DNA from: RUG11237 sp045119215
Lineage (GTDB): Bacteria > Bacillota > Clostridia > Lachnospirales > Lachnospiraceae
DNA: 64,000 nucleotides
Assembly (NCBI GenBank): GCA_045119215.1
Contig: JBGVDD010000085.1
Coordinates: 1-64,000 of the forward strand
Direction of reading: 5' to 3'
This document shows, piece by piece, positions 34,483 through 43,058 of the stretch; within the stretch, counting starts at the first letter, position 1; the number at the start of each line of letters is the position of its first letter. A program made the translations under genes and the position numbers. The notes beneath the pieces were generated by a model, which saw nothing but the letters and a program-made list of their open reading frames with translations, was not told the origin of the DNA and did no database searches.

Positions 34483-35520
34483 ATGAAAATTGTGGTATTA
34501 GCTGGTGGAACCAGTACAGAACGGGAAGTTTCCTTAAATTCCGGAAAAATGGTATGCAATGCCTTGAGAAGTAAAGGAAATGAGGCTGTTTTACTGGATG
34601 TTTTCATGGGAAGTAACTGTAATAATTTTTCTGACATACTATCAGAACAGTCCGATGTTTTTGAAGCCACTGCTGGTTTAAGCGGAAAAGAGGCCCAGGT
34701 GAAGGAACTTATCAAGGAACGGAAAGAAAAAAAACTTGGTTTCTTTGGACCAAATGTAATAGAATTATGCAAACAGGCAGATATTGTATTTATGGCACTT
34801 CATGGTCAAAACGGGGAAGATGGTAAAATTCAGGCCACCTTCGAATTAATGGGAATTCCTTATACCGGAGCCGATTATTTGGGCAGTGCCCTTGCCATGG
34901 ATAAAGGACTGACCAAACAAATCTTTTTATTCCATCAGGTACCCACACCAAAATCTGTATTATTTCACAAGGAAAATGTACAAAAAGAGATTCCCTTTGC
35001 AAAGGGTGCTGTGGTAAAGCCCTGTTGTGGAGGAAGCAGTGTAGGTGTTACCATTGCCCATACCCAGGAAGAATATGAAAAAGCCTTGGCAGATGCCTTC
35101 TCCTATGAAGATGAAGTGCTTGTGGAGGAATTTGTATCCGGCCGGGAATTCTCCATCGGTGTTATGAATGGCAAAGCCCTTCCTATTATTGAAATTGAAC
35201 CATTAGAAGGTTTTTACGATTACACAAATAAATACCAGGCTGGCAAAACCAAAGAAACCTGTCCTGCCAATCTTTCTGAGGAGATTACACTAAAATTACA
35301 AAAAGCTGCGGAACAGGCTTACGCTGCTTTAAAACTTCAAATTTATGCAAGAATTGATTTTCTGTTGGATGAAAACAATGAAATCTACTGCTTAGAAGCC
35401 AACACATTGCCAGGAATGACCGCCACCAGCCTTCTTCCTCAAGAAGCTGCGGCAGTGGGAATGTCCTTTGAGGATTTGTGCGCCAAGATTGTGGAAGATT
35501 CTATGAATCGCCAGGCATAA
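34483..35520 (+). CDS. ddl: D-alanine--D-alanine ligase
   Basis: A 345-residue ATP-grasp ligase. MKIVVLAGGTSTEREVSLNSG is the D-Ala-1 site signature, FMALHGQNGEDGKIQATFEL the first conserved loop, VVKPCCGGSSVGVTIA the ATP-binding strand, EFSIGVMNGKALPIIEIEP and LEANTLPGMTATSLLPQEAA the catalytic C-terminal part. It joins two D-Ala for MurF. The omega-loop reads FYDYTNKYQAGK; the Tyr/Lys pattern is that of normal D-Ala-D-Ala rather than D-Ala-D-Lac enzymes. The subtilase gene starts 5 nt after the stop, so the two are probably co-transcribed. Confidence 0.95.
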   Translation: MKIVVLAGGTSTEREVSLNSGKMVCNALRSKGNEAVLLDVFMGSNCNNFSDILSEQSDVFEATAGLSGKEAQVKELIKERKEKKLGFFGPNVIELCKQADIVFMALHGQNGEDGKIQATFELMGIPYTGADYLGSALAMDKGLTKQIFLFHQVPTPKSVLFHKENVQKEIPFAKGAVVKPCCGGSSVGVTIAHTQEEYEKALADAFSYEDEVLVEEFVSGREFSIGVMNGKALPIIEIEPLEGFYDYTNKYQAGKTKETCPANLSEEITLKLQKAAEQAYAALKLQIYARIDFLLDENNEIYCLEANTLPGMTATSLLPQEAAAVGMSFEDLCAKIVEDSMNRQA

Positions 35521-35525
35521 ATCAA

Positions 35526-37895
35526 ATGAGACCGAAATTTAAATACAGATATTTGTATCTGACCTTTATATTTCTTATTCTTAATTTATCCTGTTTCCTT
35601 CTAAGACCTTTGACATCTTATGCCCAGATAAAAGATAAACTATCTGCCCAGGATACCTGGTTCTTAGAAGATATACAGGCTGTTGCTGGCTGGAAGGCTT
35701 TATCCACCATGACTGAGGGATGCAGCTCCCCTGTTGTTGTTGCTGTCATTGATACCGGTGTAGACTACACCCATCCTTTATTTCAAAATGCCCTTTGGGA
35801 AAATACCCTGGAAAAAAACGGACTTCCCAATATTGATGATGACAACAATGGTTATATCGATGATATTTATGGAATCGATACCTATCACCATACCGGCAAT
35901 CCAATCGATGATTCCACCGGTTCGTTAGAAGGCCACGGAACCCACGTAGCCGGTACCATACTACTTACTTGTGGTGTGACAGAAACCGAAAATCCTTTTC
36001 AGATTCAACTGATGCTTTTAAAAGCAGGAGACGCCTATGGGAATTTTTCTTATGAGGATGTTGCTGAGGCCATGTATTATGCCACAGACCATGGTGCCTC
36101 CGTCATCAATATGTCATTAAGCACCAGTCATTGTCCGGAAATTCTTGAAAATGCAATCCAATATGCAAAAACGAAAGCTGTAATTGTAAGTTCTGCTGGT
36201 AATAAAGGCTTACCAACTTCCGATTCAGGATTTTTATCCTGTGGTGATTTTTATCCTGCTGCCCACCCCAATGTTGTTGGGGTGATGTCTTACAATAGGT
36301 ATAGAAATTTATCCTTTTTTTCTAACTGGGATTATTGCTCTTACAAGAATGCAGAATACGAGGTTGCAGCCCCAGGTGAAAATATTTTCTCCTGCTATTA
36401 CAACAGTGCTTATAAGAGTACCTCTGGAACTTCCATGGCATCCGGAATTGTGTCAGGTTGTGCTGCCCTTTTATGTAAAAAATTCCAGAATTATCCTGAC
36501 ATTTCTCCAGAACTTATTACAGCTCACATCATGGAGCAAAACAGCCAGATAATTCCATACACCGATGCAAACGGAACAGAACACACTTTTCATAAATTGG
36601 ATTTATACCAGCTACTTACCTCCGCTGTAAGTCCTAAGCTAATTTTATCCGGTTTGTCTGTGTCTGCCACCCCTGGGTCAGTATTCATCTTAGATTACAC
36701 ATTAACCCACAGAGGGCTAAACACGGTAGAACAACTACCAGAAATTTATATTACAGACCATAATGGAACATCCACAAAACTTGACGCCAAAACCATCGAA
36801 AAAAGTCCCATCAATACCTGGCAAACTAGAATACACGGTACTTTCTTGGTTCCCGAAACCATGGAAAGTAATCAGGAATTAACCATTACCGTAACCTATT
36901 TCCAAAATAAAACTCCGGTAACTGCCTCTTGTATCTGGTATTATGGTATAACTCCTACCCCTACACAAACAATCTCCCCAGACGTTCCCCTCTACGGAAT
37001 TACGGTTTGTAATCCTAAACCATTACTGAAAATTGATGAAACCGTAAAACTTACCGTAGAATATCTGCCTGCAAATGCCAGCCAGAATAGAACTCTGACT
37101 TTTGTAAGCAGTGCCCCTGAGATAGCAACTGTATCTTCCCAAGGTATCATTCGTGGCATATCCTGTGGAAATGCTACCATTACTGTTGTGACCGACAATC
37201 GTATCTGCCGTAATGTGACTGTCACTGTATATCAGTCAGAGCTTTACAAAGGCTCCGCTACCCCCACGCCAACCATAACATATACACCTCCCAAGAAAAT
37301 ATCCACACAAAAAATCACATTGAGCCAAAACCGTTTCTCCTGGAATAACAAGATACAAAAACCTGTGGTTCATGTGAAAGGCCTGAATGCTGGGACAGAT
37401 TATATCGTTTCCTATCATTCCCCTAAAAGCAGGAATTTAGGAACATACCATCTGACAATAAAGGGAATTGGCGCATACACAGGAAGCGTTACCAAAACTT
37501 ACGCTATTTATGCCTATAAAAAACAAATCTATAAAATAAATGGGTATACCTATAAAATCACCAGCGCCAACAGCAAATGTAAAACCGGTTATGGTAGCGT
37601 AACTCTCACAGGAAGTATTTCCAAAAAGATAAGATTGCTAAATGTAAAAGATGATGTAAATATAGGTGGAAAAAAATATCATGTGACAGCGATTGAAGGT
37701 CACAGCTTTAAAAACTATAAAAAACTAAAAAAAGTAGTTATAGGTAAATATGTAAAAAAAATAGGTGCCTATTGTTTTTACAATGACACCAACTTACAAA
37801 AAATTACATATAAAAATTCCAAACTTCCCACCATTGGAAAATGTGCATTCAAAGGAGCCTTCAAACTCCAAGAGGATTCTGTGCCCAGGCGCTAG
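35526..37895 (+). CDS. Secreted subtilisin-like serine protease (S8) with Ig-like and BspA-type C-terminal module
   Basis: The ATG at 35526 gives 789 residues with a signal peptide (about 1-34, cleavage near SYA). The catalytic triad is intact: Asp76 in VIDTGVDYTHP, His137 in GHGTHVAGT, Ser303 in SGTSMASG, and oxyanion Asn226 in SSAGNKG. No propeptide domain is evident; only about 40 residues separate signal and catalytic domain. Behind the catalytic domain come a beta domain, a Big_2-like domain (YGITVCNPKPLLKIDETVKL, about 495-575), a Thr/Pro linker and a module shared with the 2737-residue protein (Ig-like YTGSVTKTY, then LRR-type FKNYKKLKKVVIGKYVKKIG). Compared with that copy the last about 35 residues are missing; the gene ends QEDSVPRR inside a hairpin. 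Weak ribosome site; coupling to ddl likely. Confidence 0.88.
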   Translation: MRPKFKYRYLYLTFIFLILNLSCFLLRPLTSYAQIKDKLSAQDTWFLEDIQAVAGWKALSTMTEGCSSPVVVAVIDTGVDYTHPLFQNALWENTLEKNGLPNIDDDNNGYIDDIYGIDTYHHTGNPIDDSTGSLEGHGTHVAGTILLTCGVTETENPFQIQLMLLKAGDAYGNFSYEDVAEAMYYATDHGASVINMSLSTSHCPEILENAIQYAKTKAVIVSSAGNKGLPTSDSGFLSCGDFYPAAHPNVVGVMSYNRYRNLSFFSNWDYCSYKNAEYEVAAPGENIFSCYYNSAYKSTSGTSMASGIVSGCAALLCKKFQNYPDISPELITAHIMEQNSQIIPYTDANGTEHTFHKLDLYQLLTSAVSPKLILSGLSVSATPGSVFILDYTLTHRGLNTVEQLPEIYITDHNGTSTKLDAKTIEKSPINTWQTRIHGTFLVPETMESNQELTITVTYFQNKTPVTASCIWYYGITPTPTQTISPDVPLYGITVCNPKPLLKIDETVKLTVEYLPANASQNRTLTFVSSAPEIATVSSQGIIRGISCGNATITVVTDNRICRNVTVTVYQSELYKGSATPTPTITYTPPKKISTQKITLSQNRFSWNNKIQKPVVHVKGLNAGTDYIVSYHSPKSRNLGTYHLTIKGIGAYTGSVTKTYAIYAYKKQIYKINGYTYKITSANSKCKTGYGSVTLTGSISKKIRLLNVKDDVNIGGKKYHVTAIEGHSFKNYKKLKKVVIGKYVKKIGAYCFYNDTNLQKITYKNSKLPTIGKCAFKGAFKLQEDSVPRR

Positions 37896-37913
37896 CAAAA
37901 GCGCCCTGGGCAC
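37881..37913. terminator. GC-rich hairpin overlapping the subtilase stop codon
   Basis: GTGCCCAGGCGC pairs with GCGCCCTGGGCAC (one bulged base) and the TAG stop (37893-37895) lies at the loop. It sits between two convergent genes, but neither strand has a long T tract directly after it, so it may be an mRNA 3' stabiliser or a weak terminator. Confidence 0.6.
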
Positions 37914-37944
37914 TTTCCATAAAGTGTTGCTTTTCATTTTGAGA

Positions 37945-40305
37945 TCATGGTTTCCTCTTTTTCTTCAGGCTTCCACCAAACAGCAAAAATGCCGCCACCC
38001 CATATACAATTGCACCAATCATTAGGGGGGTAATCACAAAATTTGTTTTTATCAACATTGTTTCTGCCACCATGGGTCCAACGGTAGTCAATACATAAGA
38101 CAAAACCACACTAAAAATCAACGCTGTAGATTCACTAACAGTATTTCTTACAACTGGAAGTTCCATAAATTCATCCATTGTAAGTGGTGTGGCAAATCCA
38201 TCCAGAAATCCTAAAATCATGCTGGAAACCATCAACATTATAACAATTGGTGGTATCTCCAGAATAACCAAAGACACTGCTGTCAAAATAAAAGCAAAAC
38301 TAATGCTCTTTTTCAAACCAAAATGCTTTTTCGCAAAATTTACTAAACTAGGACCGATATAAATTCCTGCAATGCCATTTGCTATGTAACAATAACTTAA
38401 AAAAACCGTAGAAATTCCATTGCTCTGACAGATTCCCGGAACTAAAGTAACACATAATAAGATACCAATATTTAATGGAATACCTACAATCAAGATATAT
38501 TTTATCACTTGCGCCGAAAAAATCATACGCATAATTTCCTTCATTCCCACTTTCTCTTTTGTCCCATCCTCTTCTGCTTTGTGATTTGAGAGTACCTTCC
38601 AAGGAACCGTAACCAAGGTAACCAGTAAATATGCCCCAAACACAATCACTGATAATAAAAACGTCATGGAATAGCCTGATGTTGCACAGATAATAGCTCC
38701 TAAACCGGCTCCACAGGTAACACCTGCCAGTAATCCTGCATTGTCCTGGGATAAGTTATTACTCCTTTGCAATTCATTCTCATATCCTCTTGTAATAAGA
38801 TAATTGGAAATCTGTTTGAACCCTGCATAGGCAATTCCTGCTGCACCACGCATAAGAATAATCATCATTGCACTGTTTGCAAAAAATGCCCCCATGTTAC
38901 ATAACGCCATAGCAATGGTTGATATTGTCAACGCTGCTTTTATATTTATTTTCTTTACATACTTTGGCAGAATCAACATTGCTATCATCTGTGTGAATCC
39001 TTCTAAAGAAAGGGGTAATGCCGCTGTCATACCTACAGATAATCCAAATACAGATTCGTTCCACTGACGAATTAACATAGCTGCATATGGTACACAGATG
39101 TACTCAGCAGTACTGCACAGGAAACTGGATAGTCGTAAAGAATTCCCCACTTGAACAAAGCTTTCATCACATGGCACACATGCTTTTTCTCCCATTCTAA
39201 AAACCAAAAGCTGTGGCAATTTCATAATTTCGATAATAAAAATAATCATTATAATTAAAGTGGATAACAACACTAAAACAATCTGAAAAATCTTATTATT
39301 AATATATTTGGCAGAGAGCTCTGCTTCCAACATAAGATTTCCGTCAGCTAACTCATACTGCAACAATAAGGAACTGTCTCTTTTGGTAATTTCCGAGGCA
39401 TTTGCCACCTCTCTGGCAATCTTAATATTCCATAGAATTGGTATATTTTCCACCTTTTCGCTGATGTACTCTGTCACACCATCGATATCTGCTATATTTA
39501 CGCCGGAATCAATCACATCCGTGATAGTTTCCTCCATATTTTCCATAATGCGTTCTGCTCCCTGTAACATATTGTCACGATAGCTTTGCTGATATATATT
39601 TAGCGACAGCACACTCTGCAGCAAAATACCACACATTAATATTGCAATGGGATAAACAAAAATTACTTTTTCCTTCATCCTCTCAGTGAGCAGCAGTTTT
39701 CCCACAAGAAGCATCCCCAGAAAATATAAAATCACCACCCCTGCCATACAAACGGCAGTCTGGGTTACAATTTTCTTTTGAATGGAAACCAGCTTATCAT
39801 TCAACATGCTATCCTGGTATGATACCACATAATATCCAATCAGTTCCCCTCCTGAGTGAATCCCAAGTATCAGATAGTTTCTTTCTTCTACTTTGATGCT
39901 GATACTCTGCTCCCGTTCCCCTGACAGTGCACTGATAACGTTTCGGTTGGATAATGCATTTTGTACTTCACTCATTTTTTGCTCGTTTTCACTGAAAGTA
40001 GCATACAGAATTCTATCTGAAGTATTTAACACAAATAATTCTTTGTCATCTCCCATACTTTCCTGAAACTTCTTGAAATTATCTGACATACCATAATAAT
40101 TTTCCAGTGTCTTTCCAAAGCTTAGGGATACCTCTATTTTATCTACCAGTTCATTTGCAATTTCTGAGTAAGTTTGGTCTGTTATTTCCTGAAAAGTTGT
40201 TTTAAAGTTCATATATCCCATAAATGCAATGAATCCAGTAGAAAATATGATAATACATACCATAAGAATTTCATATATCTTTTTGTTTTTCTTATCCTTA
40301 CTCAT
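37945..40305 (-). CDS. Fusion of an extracellular Cache-like sensor region with an MFS transporter
   Basis: A 786-residue membrane protein. Residues 12-30 are a first membrane helix; about 31-170 lie outside and read like a single-Cache sensor (SLSFGKTLENYYGM, LFVLNTSDRILYATFSE, ILGIHSGGELIGYYVVSYQD). Two further helices (about 183-240) lead to a second extracellular part (about 240-340, helical then beta), then a helix and a 12-helix MFS unit (about 385-780; ILMRGAAGIAYAGFKQISNY and LLAGVTCGAGLGAII are MFS-like). No HAMP, kinase or phosphatase output follows. The start overlaps the stop of the preceding solute-binding protein gene (ATGA), so the two are made together. Cargo unknown; I infer ligand-gated transport or a transporter reused as a sensor. 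Confidence 0.78.
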   Translation of the reverse strand: MSKDKKNKKIYEILMVCIIIFSTGFIAFMGYMNFKTTFQEITDQTYSEIANELVDKIEVSLSFGKTLENYYGMSDNFKKFQESMGDDKELFVLNTSDRILYATFSENEQKMSEVQNALSNRNVISALSGEREQSISIKVEERNYLILGIHSGGELIGYYVVSYQDSMLNDKLVSIQKKIVTQTAVCMAGVVILYFLGMLLVGKLLLTERMKEKVIFVYPIAILMCGILLQSVLSLNIYQQSYRDNMLQGAERIMENMEETITDVIDSGVNIADIDGVTEYISEKVENIPILWNIKIAREVANASEITKRDSSLLLQYELADGNLMLEAELSAKYINNKIFQIVLVLLSTLIIMIIFIIEIMKLPQLLVFRMGEKACVPCDESFVQVGNSLRLSSFLCSTAEYICVPYAAMLIRQWNESVFGLSVGMTAALPLSLEGFTQMIAMLILPKYVKKINIKAALTISTIAMALCNMGAFFANSAMMIILMRGAAGIAYAGFKQISNYLITRGYENELQRSNNLSQDNAGLLAGVTCGAGLGAIICATSGYSMTFLLSVIVFGAYLLVTLVTVPWKVLSNHKAEEDGTKEKVGMKEIMRMIFSAQVIKYILIVGIPLNIGILLCVTLVPGICQSNGISTVFLSYCYIANGIAGIYIGPSLVNFAKKHFGLKKSISFAFILTAVSLVILEIPPIVIMLMVSSMILGFLDGFATPLTMDEFMELPVVRNTVSESTALIFSVVLSYVLTTVGPMVAETMLIKTNFVITPLMIGAIVYGVAAFLLFGGSLKKKRKP

Positions 40306-41399
40306 TTGTTACCTTCCTCCTTTTTGTGGTATATTTCATCACAGGACATTAAAAAGCGAAAATCCAATGGATATCCAATTTTCTTTGCAATATCGTAATT
40401 AAAACAGATATATGGAGAACTTGTATAAACACAGGGTAAATCTCCCGCTACAGCTCCATTTAGTATCTTTGCAATTGCATCCGCAATAAAATACCCGACA
40501 TTTTCAAAATCATATGTAGAAATAATCATTAAGGCACCATTTTCTACAGTACTGGTATCATCCATAACATACACAGGAATATTCTTTTCATAGAATATAT
40601 TTAACAATTCTTCTAATCGGTCCATGTCATTAATCAAGTCAACAGTTAAGAAAAAAGCATCAATTCCGTCATCTCTCAATTTCATAAATCGTTCTTTTAC
40701 CTGATTGTAATATACCTCCTGTTCTTCCTCTGTCTCCCTTAAAACTTCTGGCAGGTTATATTTTACCAGTTCAAATCCAACTTCATCCCTTGCCTTTTCA
40801 ATATCGGGAACTCCGGAAATTGTCTCATCCCCATATACCACAATTCCCAGCTTTTCAAACGGGTAAATGCTGTGATAATACTTTAATTGACGAAGAGGCA
40901 TGGACGGCTCCACCTGCGCCCACACCTTATCTCTTCCACTTCCCTCCGTAGACGAGTCAATAATTCCAGACGCTACAGGATCCGTAGCAGAAAAGTCAAC
41001 CATAGGGACAGATAGTTCCATATCCCGAACCAACTTACCGGCGCTTGTTCCAAAGGTAATCACAAGGTCAATATTTTTATCCTCCTCCACATGTTTTTTT
41101 AGACCGGAAATAACATCCTCTTCCTTTGTATACCCCAGATAATAAAATGCACTCTCATCAAACTCTATGTATTCTCCCAAATCTATTTTTGAAAGTTCCC
41201 TGACCATCTCCTTCGTACTCATACTGTCAGAAGTAAAGGGAAATTCATCACAGGTAATCCATCCCATGTTCTTTAATCCTAACAGAATATAATACAATTG
41301 CTGACTTGCGGGCAAATATTCATCATAATCCACATAGGCAATTCTATATTTACTGCCATCCATTTTTTTCGTTGGAATTGTACTGAATTCCTCCACCAC
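40302..41399 (-). CDS. ABC_sub_bind-type solute-binding protein; signal peptide lies out of frame upstream
   Basis: The open frame from the GTG at 41399 encodes 365 residues of a two-lobed binding protein (KYRIAYVDYDEYLPASQQLY, DLVITFGTSAGKLV, PMVDFSATDPVASGIIDSS, LGIVVYGDETISGVPDIEKA, ALMIISTYDFENVGYFIADA), matching the ABC_sub_bind (TrpX/YtlA-like) family. No ABC permease or ATPase gene for it is nearby; instead its last codon overlaps the sensor-MFS gene. The same frame continues upstream through ICLCLGGLITGC, a perfect lipobox, but has no start codon; an ATG at 41517 lies one base out of frame. Thus the lipoprotein signal is broken by an apparent single-base insertion, or an unusual start is used. 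See findings. Confidence 0.78.
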   Translation of the reverse strand: MVEEFSTIPTKKMDGSKYRIAYVDYDEYLPASQQLYYILLGLKNMGWITCDEFPFTSDSMSTKEMVRELSKIDLGEYIEFDESAFYYLGYTKEEDVISGLKKHVEEDKNIDLVITFGTSAGKLVRDMELSVPMVDFSATDPVASGIIDSSTEGSGRDKVWAQVEPSMPLRQLKYYHSIYPFEKLGIVVYGDETISGVPDIEKARDEVGFELVKYNLPEVLRETEEEQEVYYNQVKERFMKLRDDGIDAFFLTVDLINDMDRLEELLNIFYEKNIPVYVMDDTSTVENGALMIISTYDFENVGYFIADAIAKILNGAVAGDLPCVYTSSPYICFNYDIAKKIGYPLDFRFLMSCDEIYHKKEEGNK

Positions 41400-41552
41400 C
41401 TGGCTATCTACCGGTTTTACCTCCTTAGCAGAACATCCCGTAATAAGTCCCCCAAGACAAAGGCATATCAGTCCTATCCAGATTTTTATGTTGTTCTTTT
41501 TGCTTGTGCTCCTTCATATTCCCATTGACACTTCCGTTCATAGGATAAAATA

Positions 41553-43058
41553 TTAAACTTTGTACCATATGGTCTCTGGATATTCTCTGCTGTTAGAAAA
41601 TTCCTCAGATAATTTCTGGTACCATGCTTCCTTTAACTTTGATTTTGGTATTAAATCTATATAAAAATTGTAAATACCTATTTCATGAGCCTGACGCATT
41701 GTCAGCTCCATAGATGCCCTAAGCTGTTCTTCCCTGATTCCTCCCTGCTCTAAAATTTCGAGGGTTCCCATTGGAAAAACCTGCTTTTTTTTCTTCTCTT
41801 TTTCCTGGTATCCCATCAAAAACATAGGTCCGGACAAATAAAAGCACTTTTTCTTCTTTAGAATTTCTATCTCCTTGTCATATCCCCCTATGCTTTCTAA
41901 AGTTTTACAAATACCTTTCTTCATGTCTTCTAAATACAAACTTTGAAAACATCCCCCTGCCATGGTGAAACTCCGAAGGAAAAACAATTCCAAAAATGAA
42001 ACGAACAATCCTGGAATAATTTGTCCTTCCTCTAACAGTCTGAGAATATTCTCCTTCTCATACTCATACGCATAAGAATTTCCTTCCATATCCTTTCCTT
42101 GAATCCACGTCTGATTTCCTCGTATTTCAGGCACCATGGAAACCCTTCTTTTTTTCTTGTCTATTCCCCAGAAAAACCAGGTTCCCTTACCCTGTTTTGT
42201 GTCCCAGCACCCGGTTTTCCCCTGTAACAAATCAGTGAGCCTTTGCTTGTATCTCTCGTCAAATAGCAGTTTATACACCAGACTATTTTCCTTACTTAAA
42301 TCCTTGATTAACAGTCTTTTCGTTACATCCTCCAATTCTATGTACAAAAACTCTTTCTCTGTGCCCTGATACAATTTTTTCCCAATCTTTTGATTTGCCA
42401 ACACTGCCTGTTTTGCATAATGACTTTGAGATAAAATCTTCTCATCCTCATATACCTCTTCTATCAGCTTCACAATCGTCTGCTCCATTTTAGGTCCCAG
42501 GGTCTTATTCACCTTATTTCTCAACACATTTTTCTTCGTCTGCTGCAGATATTCTTTTTTTAATCCCTCTGCAACAGCAACCAGACTGTTTCTCTGCCGA
42601 AACGGAAATACCGGAAATCGCTCCATTTGCGTATTTGTGTGATACACCTGAATCCCTCTTGGAAAATTTTCATTGCTCATATTTACTGTAGTATTAGAAA
42701 AAACAGGAACTATACCTTTTATAAATCCCATCTTTTGCAAAACAGCATCATATAATAAATTTCCATGCAATGCCTGTACGCAAAACTCTACTTCGTGATG
42801 GTTGGCCGTTAACAAAAGTTTCTGCTTTATCACCTGATTACCCACATTTTTTGCCAGCTTCCCTCCCACAAGGGGAGTAAGGTAATCCCTGACTGCATCT
42901 GCCACATCTTCTGTTTCCATAATCTCCCAAGTTACATCCTGACCCTCTTTCGCCAGATAGGCACAATACTCATCCAGTGTCATGTCTCCATATTTCTCAA
43001 TTGTCTCCCTTAACAGTGGTGCCTCTTTTAAAATGTCTTCCATTAATTCCTGTTTCAT
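41553..43058 (-). CDS. Unrecognised 501-residue protein in the peptide-export operon
   Basis: The ATG directly follows the TAA of the racemase-like gene, with GAGGAAG as ribosome site. No signal peptide, no membrane helix. Residues 1-60 are acidic and helical; about 75-170 hold a conserved-looking block (LLTANHHEVEFCVQALHGNL, then PVFSNTTVNMSNENFPRGIQ and RFPVFPFRQRNSLVAVAEGL); the rest alternates helices with basic strands (WFFWGIDKKKRRVSMVPEIR) and ends in a Trp/Tyr-rich tail. HHE and the SNTTVNMSNENFPRG segment look like an active or binding site, but I know no family for it. In the operon it is the only candidate, besides the racemase homologue, for peptide modification or immunity. Function unknown. 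Confidence 0.8.
   Translation of the reverse strand: MKQELMEDILKEAPLLRETIEKYGDMTLDEYCAYLAKEGQDVTWEIMETEDVADAVRDYLTPLVGGKLAKNVGNQVIKQKLLLTANHHEVEFCVQALHGNLLYDAVLQKMGFIKGIVPVFSNTTVNMSNENFPRGIQVYHTNTQMERFPVFPFRQRNSLVAVAEGLKKEYLQQTKKNVLRNKVNKTLGPKMEQTIVKLIEEVYEDEKILSQSHYAKQAVLANQKIGKKLYQGTEKEFLYIELEDVTKRLLIKDLSKENSLVYKLLFDERYKQRLTDLLQGKTGCWDTKQGKGTWFFWGIDKKKRRVSMVPEIRGNQTWIQGKDMEGNSYAYEYEKENILRLLEEGQIIPGLFVSFLELFFLRSFTMAGGCFQSLYLEDMKKGICKTLESIGGYDKEIEILKKKKCFYLSGPMFLMGYQEKEKKKKQVFPMGTLEILEQGGIREEQLRASMELTMRQAHEIGIYNFYIDLIPKSKLKEAWYQKLSEEFSNSREYPETIWYKV

Noticed and set aside
41553..43058. The 501-residue protein as a lanthipeptide or cyclodehydratase enzyme
   Set aside because: No LanM/LanC zinc motif, no YcaO ATP motif and no radical SAM CxxxCxxC; kept as unknown.
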